From contig JALCCG010000276.1 in assembly GCA_023212695.1 (NCBI GenBank), positions 1 through 27,621 on the forward strand: a stretch of DNA of 27,621 nt, read 5' to 3'. The notes beneath the pieces were generated by a model, which was given only the letters and a program-made list of their open reading frames with translations, was not told the DNA's origin and made no database searches. A program made the position numbers and the translations under genes. The stretch comes from Sporisorium sorghi (Eukaryota; Basidiomycota; Ustilaginomycetes; Ustilaginales; Ustilaginaceae). Numbering within the stretch: position 1 is the first letter of the stretch; every line of letters begins with the position of its first letter. Shown one piece after another: positions 1 through 9,838 of this stretch.

Positions 1-1548
1 TGCTGTTTGCCGGCGGGGGGGGGTCCCCTCGTCGATAATATAGAAGGGCCGGGGGGCGGTTCCAAACCCCCAAAAAAAAATTAAAAAAAAGAATTTAAAT
101 TTTTTAAAAAATGCGGCCCCCCCCCCCCCCCCCCCCCAGGTCAACCTGGTACACGCGTTCTGGGCCGATGGGGTCAACCTAACTGAAAAAAAAAAAAAGT
201 ACTGTTCCACTCCGAAGTGTTTTTCTCTGAAAAAGTTTAAAACAGCAAAGAAAGAAAGAAAAAAGAGGCGGGTTCGGGGTGTTGGCTACAGCTGCCTACC
301 AAGCGTCAATCTCAACACACAGAAGCGTCGGGCCACGAACAGCAAAAGGGGTCGGTTGCAGCAATCAGCAGCAACAGCACAGCACAGCACGCGGCAAGGC
401 GACGCACAAAAGGAAAAAGAAAATTAAAACATTTAAAGATGCATTTTGCCGCCCCGTCGAGAAACTGCTGCTGCTGCTGGCTCGGGACCTGCTCTCGAGA
501 AAGGGGAAAAAGTTTTCTCTTGCTTCGACTTGGATGAAAGGGAAGAGCCAGCAACTCCCAGTCAAACACAGCAACTCTAATCGACGATCCGAGACAGAAC
601 CTCGATTCCGGTCTCACCGTCCTGTCACACTCTGTTCCCCTTTGTTCTCGCTTCGGGGGGCGACGACGGCGACGACGGCAACAAGTTTGCTACGGGTTGC
701 GATCGAGTGAATGGGATCGTGTGACGTTTTGAACCTGTCATCGAGCATGTGATGCTCTTGCCTGCTGTGTAAGCTTCGAACCCTCTTTTTTTTTTTTTTC
801 CTCTTCACAAAAACGAGGGTTTGGGGTCGTATGTAACCGCGCAGCCGGATCGATGGTTGCGAACCATCTCGAGTCCAGCTCGCTTCCAGAACTTATCGCT
901 CCATCATCAGGCTCGACGTGGCGAACACCCCGGAGCCAAGGGATGGCAACCTGAGGAAAAGTCGGCGGAGCTGCGTGGCCAACGTTCAGCTGGGCTGTGT
1001 GCAGGCGTGGGCGGCAGGAGGCAGTGCAGCGTGCAGTTGCGAGTTGAGCCTCGGTTAGTGGTGTCTCTGCGCTTCAGAGGGGGGCCGAAAAAGGTTCGCG
1101 TGGACCCTTGTTGGTCTCGCTGTCAATGTTTGTTTACACTTTGCGCAAATCGGGGAAGGGCAGATCAGCCCGATTTGAAAAAAAAAAGCAGCTGTCGCAA
1201 CAACGCCTCGGAATGACAACATTTTCCTTCTTCGTCGAGAAGAAACAAGAAGCAAGCAAGTTGGGCCGTCTCTCTGCATGCATTGCAGAAGCGTTGGACC
1301 CTTGAGACGATGAGCTCGCCACCAGCCTTTGTGCAGCACGTCTTTGCTCGCTCCCACTCGCGCCTCTTCTCGTCATGTCATCCCTGAGTTTGGACCCTTG
1401 TGCGTCTGCATGTCACGCTGTCCGCCATCAACCCACTTTGCTGACCCAGTAGCAATGTCAATGCAGTCTGCTCTTCTTCCAGAGCTCTGTGTCGTTGAGC
1501 AACGTCTTCGTACCACCACCATCCAGCACCACATAGACAACCAAAACC
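1..1548. other. Low-complexity window end and gene-free sequence
   Basis: The first 280 bases are an unusual mix of G-runs, A/T-runs and a C21 run (117-137), unlike the GC-balanced DNA that follows. I read them as a poor-quality or low-complexity contig end. From about 280 to 1548 there are short open frames on both strands, but none has a domain, a convincing start or fungal-like codon use. A short CTG repeat near 466-481 and a T-run near 785-800 are visible. The last few hundred bases probably hold the promoter and 5' UTR of the gene starting at 1549. No telomeric TTAGGG-type repeats are seen. Confidence 0.6.
117..137. repeat. C21 homopolymer near the left end
   Basis: An uninterrupted run of 21 C lies within a 140-base block made mostly of homopolymers. 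It may be an assembly or sequencing artefact at the end of a contig. Confidence 0.9.
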
Positions 1549-2499
1549 ATGGCTGCACCTCTAGAGACCTCGCAGAGCTCGTCGAGCAGCTCGCACTCGT
1601 CCACCTCTTTCCACATAGCTGGCTCGACAGGCACATCGACTCGAAACCGCATCAATTCCCTCTTGGGCAAGCAGCACTTTGTACTCCATACCGACGCCTC
1701 TTCTTCCAGCGCTGCAAGCAAGGCTCTCTTTGACGCTGTTCCGCGCAACGCTGAATTCGAGTCGCTCAAGCCTATCCTAGCCAGGCTGCCGCTCGAGCTC
1801 GACGACGACCAGGATGAATCGGACGATGACGACGACCCAGATGCGCTGGAGTACAAACCAAAGAAAGGCGTTCTGTACACGCGCTCCCGCCTTCCCTTCC
1901 TAGACTCGACCAGCGTGCACCTCTGGCAAGCACTGCACCACTTCCGACCGCTCACCGCCGAGTACGCCTCGGGCTACATCGACCTCGCTGCACCCGCACC
2001 GCATCCTCTCCCTTCCCCCTCCACGACTCCCGCATCGTGCCCCGCGTTCACCTCGGCATCAGCACGCGCACTCGCCCAGCTGCGCACCTCGTTCAACTGG
2101 ACCTCTCTCCCTTCCCTCCCTGCATCCCCCAACGTGCACAGCTGGTACGGCGTGCTCTTCCTCTCCGTGCGCCAGCCCGGTTCGGAATCCACGTCGTTCT
2201 ACGAGGCCGACCGGCTGGCACACGAGGAAGCCACGCGCTCCGGCGGCCTCGTCATGTACTGGTACGGCGCACCACACCCCACGACGGGCGCGAATCTGGC
2301 CACGTGCATCTGGACCTCCAGGACTGCGGCGATTGCTGCGTCCCAGCTGCCGTTGCATCACAAGGCCGCGCGGTACGCTGCGCCGAGCTACCAGCGTTAC
2401 GATTTGATTCGGTACAAGCTCGTCAAGTACCCGAATGATGCGAGGTTGCGGATCGAGGCGTGGACTGCGCAGGACGATCGAGAGGAGCGTGCTGATTGA
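1549..2499 (+). CDS. UPF0643 family protein
   Basis: This single-exon gene encodes 316 residues. The ATG at 1549 has a good context (ACCATGG). The N-terminus is Ser-rich, with an acidic stretch at residues 85-98. The C-terminal half carries the block I recognise from the fungal UPF0643 family: GGLVMYWYG at 232-240, then NLATCIWTSR at 249-258, and YQRYDLIRYKL at 281-291. The aromatic and Cys-Trp pattern is typical of that family, whose biochemical role is unknown. No signal peptide or membrane segment is visible, so a cytosolic or nuclear protein is likely. The gene is convergent with IES6, with only 74 bp between the two stop codons, so their 3' UTRs probably overlap. Family assignment is from remembered motif similarity; function is not inferred. 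Confidence 0.88.
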   Translation: MAAPLETSQSSSSSSHSSTSFHIAGSTGTSTRNRINSLLGKQHFVLHTDASSSSAASKALFDAVPRNAEFESLKPILARLPLELDDDQDESDDDDDPDALEYKPKKGVLYTRSRLPFLDSTSVHLWQALHHFRPLTAEYASGYIDLAAPAPHPLPSPSTTPASCPAFTSASARALAQLRTSFNWTSLPSLPASPNVHSWYGVLFLSVRQPGSESTSFYEADRLAHEEATRSGGLVMYWYGAPHPTTGANLATCIWTSRTAAIAASQLPLHHKAARYAAPSYQRYDLIRYKLVKYPNDARLRIEAWTAQDDREERAD

Positions 2500-2573
2500 C
2501 GGTAGAATGCTGGCCTGTAATAGCGATACAGATTGATGGTTGCAGAGATTGTGTGTGTGTGATGTTTGGACGA

Positions 2574-3418
2574 TTACTTGATTTGAGATCCGTCGCCGCG
2601 AAGGGAGAGGTAGGCATTGTCGACGCCGGGACCGAACTGTTTGATGATCTCGTACACTTCGACTGAGTGATATCGTAGGCCGGACTTGGGATCTGTGTAT
2701 GGCGCGATGAGTCCTGTGACGTCGCAGTACTTTTTAGCAGGTCGAAGACTTGGTGGCGCCTCCACCGAGTAGTCTGAGGGAGACACAAAAAAAAAGATCG
2801 TCGGGTCAGCACATCTTTCAACGACACGCCTCTGCGGTTATCTACACTTACAGCTCGGAATATCCCGCTTCGGCGCGCCATCCGTCGTCTCCGTCTGCCC
2901 CTCGCCGTCCCCCTCAACCTTGTCCACCCCTTCCTCCACCTTGCCCTCTGCATCCTTCACCTCCTCCTCTGCATCCTCGCCCATCTCCGCCCTTGCCGCC
3001 TCCTTCGCTCTCCTCTCCCTCTCCTCCCTCCTCGCCACCGCCTGCAGCGCCGCCCCCACCAACCTCGACTTCTGCGGCTGCGCGTCCTTCCTCTTCCTCT
3101 CTTTAAATTTCGCACCCGCCGCGCGCATCGCCGCCTCGCGCTCGCTCTGCAACAGCTGCTTCAAACTCTTGTTGCGTCGAGACAGGTTCGACGACATCTT
3201 GGCCATGCGTGCGGTGAAATCTTGCGACTTGAACGGTTTCGGCGCTGCGTGGAAGGAGAGCGTTTCTGATACCGAGGGCGGTGCGGGTGTTGCCGATGAG
3301 GAGGCTACGCCTGATGTGCGTGGTTTGAAGGCCGTCCTGGTTGATAGAGAGGAAAGGAGAGGGATGTCAGCGGCGAGCAAGTGAGATGCTGGTTTGCAGC
3401 GAGAGGGGAGGCTTACAT
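2574..3418 (-). CDS. IES6: INO80 complex subunit Ies6 (YL1_C domain)
   Basis: Ies6 is a small subunit of the INO80 nucleosome remodeller and acts in the nucleus. The proposed model is complement(2574-2773, 2852-3336, 3417-3418), 228 residues. Intron 2774-2851 has GTAAGT...CAG and joins ...DIPS to YYSVEAPPSLRPAKKYCDVT. The C-terminus is a YL1_C domain: KKYCDVTGL, then YTDPKSGLRYH, then PGVDNAYLSLRG. This matches the layout of yeast Ies6 (YFSVEAPPS, KKYCDVTGL, PGVDQEYLKLRG). A basic N-terminal motif (RRNKSLKQLL) is also shared. The central Lys/Glu-rich region is probably helical. A second intron, 3337-3416 (GTAAGC...CAG), lies at the N-terminus and would split the start codon as AT|G, giving MTAFKPRTSG. 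If that intron is wrong, a downstream Met (MAKMSSNL) is the fallback start. Identity is secure; the exact start is inferred. Confidence 0.87.
3337..3416 (-). other. Intron interrupting the IES6 start codon (predicted)
   Basis: On the minus strand the donor is CAAT|GTAAGC and the acceptor ATCAACCAG|GACGGCC. The 80-nt length fits the other introns here. Joining the exons makes AT+G an in-frame start followed by ACG GCC TTC. I found no in-frame upstream ATG. Confidence 0.6.
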
Positions 3419-3510
3419 TGCGATATGTGTCTCTCTGACAATACGATGTTGTCGTTGATGGTGATGAGATGGTGTGATGGTTGGTGAAGCAGAGACGAAG
3501 GATGAGGAAA

Positions 3511-3534
3511 GAGAGAGAGAGAGAGAGAGAGAGA
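3511..3534. repeat. (GA)12 microsatellite in the IES6 5' region
   Basis: Twelve GA units, read as CT on the IES6 strand, lie about 100 bp upstream of the predicted IES6 start. The position suggests a pyrimidine-rich 5' UTR or core promoter element. Confidence 0.85.
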
Positions 3535-3600
3535 TGCGAGAAATGGTTTGAAGAGCTCGTCGATGCTCCCAATCATGTTAAATTCAATTTTCTTGATATT

Positions 3601-3750
<150 letters not shown>

Positions 3751-4288
3751 GTTTTGTTCTGCGTTGCAGAGTTGAACAGGCAGCCAATACAGTACAATAC
3801 AGTAGCCGAAGCTCTTCTTGGCCCAGCATGCTGTTTGGCTGTCGACAAAGACACACCAACTTGCCTCTACATTGCCCGCTCTACGCTAGGCTGTTGCACT
3901 TGAACAGATGCGTAGCAAGAGGCGCACCAAAGTTTGAGCCAAAATTCGGGCATCGCTATGAGAGCCAAGCAAGCTTGTTTGTGTTAGTGTATTGATGTTG
4001 GTGTGAGAGTCAGGAGAGTTGCCCGATACAGTATAGAGCTTTGCCGAGACGCAGCGGCATGCTTCCATGCATCAGATCAGAATCCGCTCCTGAGGGCGCT
4101 GCTGAGGCCTTGTTTCCTTGTTGTGACTCTGTGGTCTTAGAGTGATGCAACCTTCGACCGTGTTCCTTTTCGACATCATCGTCCTCGCCACCATCTCACG
4201 GTCATAAAGTCTCTGTCCGTCCACCTTCTCCCTCCTACCCTAGACAGTGCCTACGCAATCACTCACCACCCGATGAGGACCGCCAAGC

Positions 4289-4952
4289 ATGAGGCTCCCA
4301 AGCTTCCGACACAAGGACAAGCAAGACTCTGTCACCGAGAAGCCCGCTTCCTCCACTACCGTAGACCCCGCACCCGCGATCGCCAACATCGCCACCCTCG
4401 ACGCCGACGGGCACGACTCGATCTCGCTGCGCATCCACAACCGCACATCCACAGAATTCCTCACGCACTCGGTGTTTGGCGCGCTGCACACGGGCAACGG
4501 CGTCACGCAGCGCGCGGCATCATCAAGCCTTCCCACCTCGCCCGTCCTCAACGGCGCCGAGGCCGGCTTTACTTGGCCAAGTGCTACGGCGGCAGGTGGG
4601 GGGGGTGTTTGAAACTTTCGCTGGTGACACAGCTCCTCACACAGTGCGGAAACGACCCCGCGACGCTCGGGTTGAACTTTACCAACGGCTCGTCGTTCCC
4701 GTTTGCGCTGCCGCCGTGGGTGGCCAAGGGCACCGGGGATCAGAGCAAGGCGGCGAGCGGATGCGCGTGGTTGCAGAATGTTGGCGTGAATGCGTTGTTG
4801 GTCGATATGGCGGCGAGCAGGTTGAAGGGTACGGGGGGCGGGATGCAGAGGGCGGGGTTGATGAACGTGATTGCGATGGATTTTTTTGTTTTGATCAGAA
4901 TGATTTGGGCGCTGATTTGGCGTGTTTGATGGTGCAGGCTAACTTTCAGTAG
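4289..4952 (+). pseudogene. Unknown protein gene with two frame breaks
   Basis: I do not recognise this gene. Three consecutive segments read as natural protein but in different frames. The first runs from the ATG at 4289 to about 4600 and includes SISLRIHNRTSTEFL. The second covers about 4610-4840 and includes FTNGSSFPFALPPW. The third covers about 4850-4952 and ends DLGADLACLMVQANFQ before TAG. Both breaks fall at or near G-runs (G8 near 4598-4605; G6 near 4831-4836). Each could be repaired by one added G, so homopolymer undercalls are the simplest explanation. Introns at these points would be under 60 nt and do not give the right phase. True pseudogenisation is the alternative. No signal peptide is visible. 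The first segment is rich in beta-favouring residues, but I assign no family. Confidence 0.45.
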
Positions 4953-5935
4953 ATACCGCGGGTAGGAAGGAGATGTGCAGAGGTAGATTGTGAGAACATT
5001 GGTGACGGTATCCACTCAACTCGATTTGTGCGACGAGGTCCTGCGGGTCAATGAATTGCAGAAGCACCCTCTGCGGCACATCGAGATTGCTGGCACCGCT
5101 CAGTACGCAAGCAGCGCAAACGGATCCGGCCTGGGCTCCGTACCCGGGCTCGGGCTCAGCGGAATCGCCGTCCCATCCCCCAGATCCAACGGCAGCCCTG
5201 GGCGAGCTGCCGTTGGACGAAAGCGCACCTTGCTCCGACCCGCTCGGTTGAGCGCAGAAGCAGGACGATCCGCTCACAGTAGCGAGCTGTGGGCACAAAC
5301 GGCAACCGGTGACCCGAGGCTGAGGGACGCACGCGAATCTGCGGCCAGCAATTGACAGCGATGTGCTGCAGCGGGGGGTCCAATGACATGGAGCGAAAAG
5401 CGCTGAATCGGGACCAATGGTGTCGGAGAATACACTCTCCATCGCTCTCACCTCTTTACAGTAAATTACCAAGGCCATCGCATCCGCCATCCATTCGCGA
5501 CCATCGCATCTCCTTGTACGACACTACCCCTCAAAGCCGAGACAGAAGCTGCAGCAACGAGTGTAGACCATGGCCTGGCTTTCGAATCCGGAACACGAAA
5601 ATTTCGAGATTTCCCATCCCAGCTTTCCACACCCGAGGCAGCCGTCGAGAAGCCACGTCAACCCCACACGCATCGAGAAAAAAAAATTTTGCGCTCCCAC
5701 GCTTCAAAGACATCAATCCCTTTGCAGTATGCGCGGATCGTCAACCTGCATACCCTTCGCCGAGCCAAAGCCTCAATCCCCCGCTCATTGTCCAACGTCA
5801 CACTGCATTTCGGTCAAAGGCGAGTCTTTGTTCGCGGGTGCATTTGCGTGTGGTAGCTACATTTGGGCTTTTGCGGGGATCACGTGTCGTCGTCACACGT
5901 CAGCTTTTGGGTTTGGCGGTATGAAGGGAGAGCCT
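4953..5935. other. Intergenic region with a weak minus-strand coding candidate
   Basis: No gene here can be named. On the minus strand an open frame ending at 4939 contains a plausible-looking stretch at about 4980-5290, including VPQRVLLQFIDPQDLVAQIE and several Cys residues. I find no convincing start or upstream exon, and the plus strand is also open across part of it. The right part (about 5500-5935) is downstream of the SANT-domain gene and has nothing recognisable apart from a CACGTG hexamer at about 5881-5886. Confidence 0.45.
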
Positions 5936-7609
5936 TCAGATGGTCGGATACTTGTCTGCTACAGAAACAACGATAGTGTCAGCAGCGCTGCGAGAACAAC
6001 AGCGTCGAGGAGGGGAAACTCACTCAGGAACGTCTCGAGGTCGTTCATCAGCACCGGCATCTTGGCCTGTTCGCCATCAGAGTGATCCGACGTCAGCGCG
6101 GCCTGCTCTCATACCAGATAGCATCCAAGTGTGAGCGTGGTGGCTTACCTCGCAGTCCGCAGCGTCGCGTCCGACCTATTCCCCGCACACCAGAGCAGAG
6201 CAAATCGAGTCGGTACACGTATCAGAGCGAGACGGAGCGAGAAGGGAAAGGGCGACTTACAGCGCGAGCGACCTTGTGCCAGTCCATCTCGTAGTTGCGC
6301 GGGAACACTTCGTCGAACAGGAAGAACATCTCTTCGCGGGTCCAGTGGCCCGACTGTTTTCCCCAAAAAAGCGATCAGTGTCTCTTCCCCGATCAGTCAA
6401 GTAGCAGCTGGTACGCACCTTGGGCTTAGCTGCCTTGGGCTGCTTCCGGATGCTCTTGGTGGGTGTAGCAGGCGACGGAGCCGCTTGGGCGGGGGGTCCG
6501 GCGACGATCGTTTCCTGGGCTTCCTTCGCAGCAGTCTGAGCAGTGGCAGCGCTGGTGGCTGGAGCGAGCCGGCTGGGCGACACCGGCGCCGGCGGGGCTT
6601 TACGCTTGTACGCACGCTTCTTGTTGATCGGCGTGCCCTCTTGCGTCACCCCAGGCTCGCTGCCGCCCTCGACAGTCGAAGCAGGACTCGTCTCGGCGGT
6701 CTTGCGCTTGCGCTGCTTGACGGGCGTGGGAGAGCTAGGAGGCGTCTTGATCTCCAGCCTCTCCTCTTCGGCGCCCGTAGTGGGGGTGGTGAACGGCGTA
6801 CAGACCGTGCTGGCAGTAAAAGCCGAGGGCGAGGGAGGCGGCGGCGTGTCCAGGACGATCGTCACACCGGCCGTGGTGGTGGTGGCGGGGGGAGTGGCGC
6901 CGCCGCGGGGAGAGCGTGCGAAGGGGCGACCGCGTTTGGCTTTTCCGCGCGGGGTGCACGGCTGTGCGGGCAAGGTGGCGGTGGCGGTGGCGGTGGAAGG
7001 GCTCGAGACGTTGCCAGTGTCGAACGAGGGAGGCGTGGTGGCCTTGATGGGTTGAGTGGTGTCGATGTTGTGCGGGATGGTGGCGTTGGCAGCGATGGGG
7101 CCGCCTCGAGCACCACGAGCGGCAGCTCCTCCGCGTCCACGACCGCGACCACGAGCGCTGCATCGCGCCGTCTGCTTCTTCACCACCTTAGCCTCCGTAT
7201 CACCCTGCTTCGGCGTCTTCAATCCAGTCGCAGTAGTCGGAGCAGGCACAGCGGGCTTTTCGACGATCACCACCGGCTTCACAGGCTCCTCGACATCTCC
7301 CTCCTCCCCTCCCTCCTCTCCGCCCACCTGCGAAGCCGGCTGTCCACCCTCCTCTTCCTCTTCCTCTTCAGCCTCTTCCTCCTCGTACTCTTCCTCCTCC
7401 TCGTCAACCTCGTTCACCGTGGTAGCCGCCTCACGAGCATCCGGAACGGGCAGTGCGGGAAGCTCCACGTACACGTCGTCATCCGTCGAATCGCCCAGAT
7501 CGATCAGTTCGTGCATGTCGAAACCGCTGTCGCCCGAAGCATCGCCTGCGATCATGTTGGACATGCTGGCGTCCTTGTCGTTGTATCGGAAGAGTTGAGA
7601 CTCAAACAT
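5936..7609 (-). CDS. SANT/Myb-like domain protein with AT-hook-like motifs
   Basis: The model is complement(5936-5958, 6024-6066, 6149-6175, 6261-6353, 6419-7609), 458 residues; all introns are GT-AG and phases join correctly. Residues 1-397 are low complexity: an acidic Glu-rich block near 70-90, an RG-rich stretch (RGRGRGRGG), an AT-hook-like KRGRPF, and basic KKRAYKRKAP. After exon 1 comes a C-terminal SANT/Myb-like domain (about 398-450): SGHWTREEMFFLFDEVFP, then DWHKVARAVGRDAADCE. It has the Trp spacing and the V-G-R-D-x3-C helix-3 pattern of this fold. Such domains bind DNA or histone tails, so a nuclear chromatin or transcription role is likely, but no specific family is recognised. 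Exons 3-5 are only 27, 43 and 23 coding nt. The gene is in tandem with the carboxypeptidase, 345 bp downstream of it. Confidence 0.78.
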
Positions 7610-7954
7610 GCGAGTGGGTTTGGTGATGGCAGGGATGACGCGAGGGAGACGAAGAGGGGGGCGGGTTATTTATGTGTCCCGTCTTGTCTAGCGAGTGTGT
7701 CAAGGAGCGGGAACAAAGTAAGCGCAAACACGGTTGTGCGGATGCGAATGGACTTCCCGCACACAACGCACAGATCGAACAACCTTGCCTCAAACGGGTT
7801 GCCACACAAGCTTTGTACCGGCTCCGTGTAGCTGCGGAGAGCGGATAAAGCAAAGTGCGGGTTTGAAAACAAAACTTTATTTGCAAAGAGAAGGGAAAGA
7901 GAGACAAAGGGCGTTCCGCGACACAACGGTGATGTGTCAAGTGGGATGAGGGCG
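7610..7954. other. Spacer between carboxypeptidase and SANT-protein genes
   Basis: This stretch should contain the 3' UTR of the carboxypeptidase (7955-9838) and the promoter and 5' UTR of the SANT-domain gene, both on the minus strand. The one clear element is a minus-strand AATAAA at 7876-7881. Short open frames here have no support. Confidence 0.6.
7876..7881 (-). terminator. AATAAA polyadenylation signal of the carboxypeptidase gene
   Basis: The canonical hexamer on the minus strand lies 73 nt beyond the stop codon at 7955-7957, a normal distance for a fungal 3' UTR. Confidence 0.5.
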
Positions 7955-9838
7955 TTAGAGCGGCTGACCATCGATCCAGCGGTTGAGCATGGCAAGAGCA
8001 GCATCGGGCCGATCGTACGGCACCATGTGTCCTGCTTCGTAAATCGTGGCCCAGGTCAGACCAGCGCCGCTCTGGGTGCGACCGGCTTTCTCGCCGTCCA
8101 CCACCCATTCCTGTACCAGACGCAAACCCAAAATCAAACAAGACGAGGTGAAAGTCAGTAACCCTGCGCATCCGACAGCGAGTTGCAGAGAAGGTGAGGT
8201 TCGACTTACGTAGTTCTTGGCGTCCTTCCAAGCTTGGCTGCCGCTCCAGTCGAGCGAGCTGACCCATTCAAAGTTGCCGTTGTGATTGCAGATCCAGTCG
8301 AGCGTGCCGACGTAGATGAGCGCTCTGATCCCGCGCTCAAGCAGACCGCCGACGTTGAAGCCGTTGTCGTGTGTAGAATCGAGCATGCCGTGGAAGCCCA
8401 TGTTGATGTCCATGTTGCAGCTGGCAAACTTGCCGATCTGGTCCTTGGAAGCAGCGCCGAGCAACTCGCGCACATCGTCCCTATCCAGGTACTTGCGGAT
8501 GTCGTCGGTCACATCGTAGCACAGATTGGGCTCGAGGCCGGACTTGCAGTCGTCCTTGATGTTGTACGGGTTCTGGCCCGTATACGTGTAGGGCTCGACG
8601 AGCTCTTCAGAGCACTTGTTGGACCACAGGTCGCACACGTCCGGGTTGAACGAGTCGACGCAGTGCTCGGCCAGCTTGGCGCGGCACTGGGGCACGTACG
8701 TGTGCATGCGCTTGCACGTTTCAATCGACAAAATAGGCTCGACGCCACCGCGACGCGTGCAGGTCATGTCGTAGTAGCCCGAAATCTGCTTGCTCATGTC
8801 TGTGAGCCCATTGCCGATAAGGACACCCTTGAGGTTGATGAGCTGGTCGCGGTCGACATCTTTACCGGCTTTGAGCGCCTTGCGCTGGACGTCGTGGTTG
8901 CGGTCGGCGACCTCAGAGGCAAAGATGGGGATGTATCGACCTCCGTACGATTCGCCGGCCATGTAAAAGTCGTTGGACTTGAAGCGGTCAAAGGCAGAAA
9001 AGAAAACGCGCAGGAAGGCGTAGACGTCCTTGGCGGCTTGCTCGGTGGTGTAGACCTTCTGCTCGGTTTTCGAGTACGAGTAGCCGACGCCGACGGGCTG
9101 GTCGATGAAGAAGACATTGGCGCGGTTGGTCCATGACTGAGGATGCCACTTGGTGCCGTTGATGGGTGGACCCGGGGAGATCTTGCCGCCCTGTTCGGGC
9201 ACACGACAGGGACCCAACTCCATAAAGAGGCCGAGGGAGGACGAGCAGCCGGGACCGCCGTTGGTCCAGAAGATCACAGGATCCTTGGCCGGGTCGGAGC
9301 GCGACTCGAAGAAGTAGAACCAGAGACTCTTTCCGCCAAAAGCAATGTCGATGTAGCCGGACCACGAGGTGACGGTGGGATCGCAAAAGGCGTCCGGATC
9401 GACGTCGTGCTCCTTGAGCTCGGATGCGGGTGGGGGCGAGTAGAGCTGCTTGATGCGGACAGAGACCGAGGGGAAGTCTCGGTGAGCGAGGACGGTAAAG
9501 TCACCCTTCTGCGATGCGATGATTTGCTCGACATTGGACGAACCGAAAGCGGCAGACGAGATGGCGTCCAGAGGCAACTCGACACGGGCAGGACCGCCGA
9601 TACCGGATGAGGAAGTGAGAAGAGCGTCCATCTGATCTTGAGCACTTGATGTCGAGTCAGTGTTCTGCATCTCAAGATAAGAACCTGGACGAGCCTGTGC
9701 CTTCCAGCGGCCGTTGGTACGAGCACCGATGCCCATGTTGATTTGTTGCTGCTCCTCGGCTTGATTGATGGTGGCAGCAGCCGAGACGGTGATACCGAGC
9801 AGCGCCGTGAGGCACGCGAAGAAAGCGATGCTCCTCAT
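7955..9838 (-). CDS. Serine carboxypeptidase, S10 family (secretory/vacuolar)
   Basis: This enzyme removes C-terminal residues from peptides. The model is complement(7955-8110, 8210-9838), 594 residues. The 99-nt intron 8111-8209 (GTAAGT...ACAG) is a multiple of three, so unspliced sequence also reads through. The start at 9838 gives a signal peptide (MRSIAFFACLTALLG...SAAA); the open frame extends upstream but with poly-Phe/Arg sequence. Family landmarks: WTNGGPGCSSSLG (191-203, oxyanion region), GESYGG with nucleophile Ser297, Asp514 in YVGTLDWICN, and His571 in EAGHMVPYDRP. All three catalytic residues are present. Many Cys between 359 and 474 fit the family's disulphides. A propeptide probably occupies about residues 20-140. 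No vacuolar sorting signal can be identified, so vacuole and extracellular space are both possible. It diverges from the PRCC-like gene. Confidence 0.95.
   Translation of the reverse strand: MRSIAFFACLTALLGITVSAAATINQAEEQQQINMGIGARTNGRWKAQARPGSYLEMQNTDSTSSAQDQMDALLTSSSGIGGPARVELPLDAISSAAFGSSNVEQIIASQKGDFTVLAHRDFPSVSVRIKQLYSPPPASELKEHDVDPDAFCDPTVTSWSGYIDIAFGGKSLWFYFFESRSDPAKDPVIFWTNGGPGCSSSLGLFMELGPCRVPEQGGKISPGPPINGTKWHPQSWTNRANVFFIDQPVGVGYSYSKTEQKVYTTEQAAKDVYAFLRVFFSAFDRFKSNDFYMAGESYGGRYIPIFASEVADRNHDVQRKALKAGKDVDRDQLINLKGVLIGNGLTDMSKQISGYYDMTCTRRGGVEPILSIETCKRMHTYVPQCRAKLAEHCVDSFNPDVCDLWSNKCSEELVEPYTYTGQNPYNIKDDCKSGLEPNLCYDVTDDIRKYLDRDDVRELLGAASKDQIGKFASCNMDINMGFHGMLDSTHDNGFNVGGLLERGIRALIYVGTLDWICNHNGNFEWVSSLDWSGSQAWKDAKNYVSRTSPSLQLAVGCAGLLTFTSSCLILGLRLVQEWVVDGEKAGRTQSGAGLTWATIYEAGHMVPYDRPDAALAMLNRWIDGQPL

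Noticed and set aside
1..140. Telomere at the left end
   Set aside because: No TTAGGG or other regular telomere repeat is present; the G- and C-runs are irregular homopolymers.
279..710. 143-residue plus-strand open frame near the left end
   Set aside because: It is Lys/Ser/Arg-rich, overlapped by minus-strand frames, and has no domain or codon bias.
6131..7831. 566-residue plus-strand open frame over the SANT-protein gene
   Set aside because: It is the antisense of a GC-rich gene with better codon use, introns and a recognisable domain; the frame is Gly/Arg/Ser-rich with no domain.
8234..9136. 300-residue plus-strand open frame
   Set aside because: It lies fully antisense to the carboxypeptidase, whose catalytic motifs are clear; it is Val/Ala/Asp-rich without any motif.
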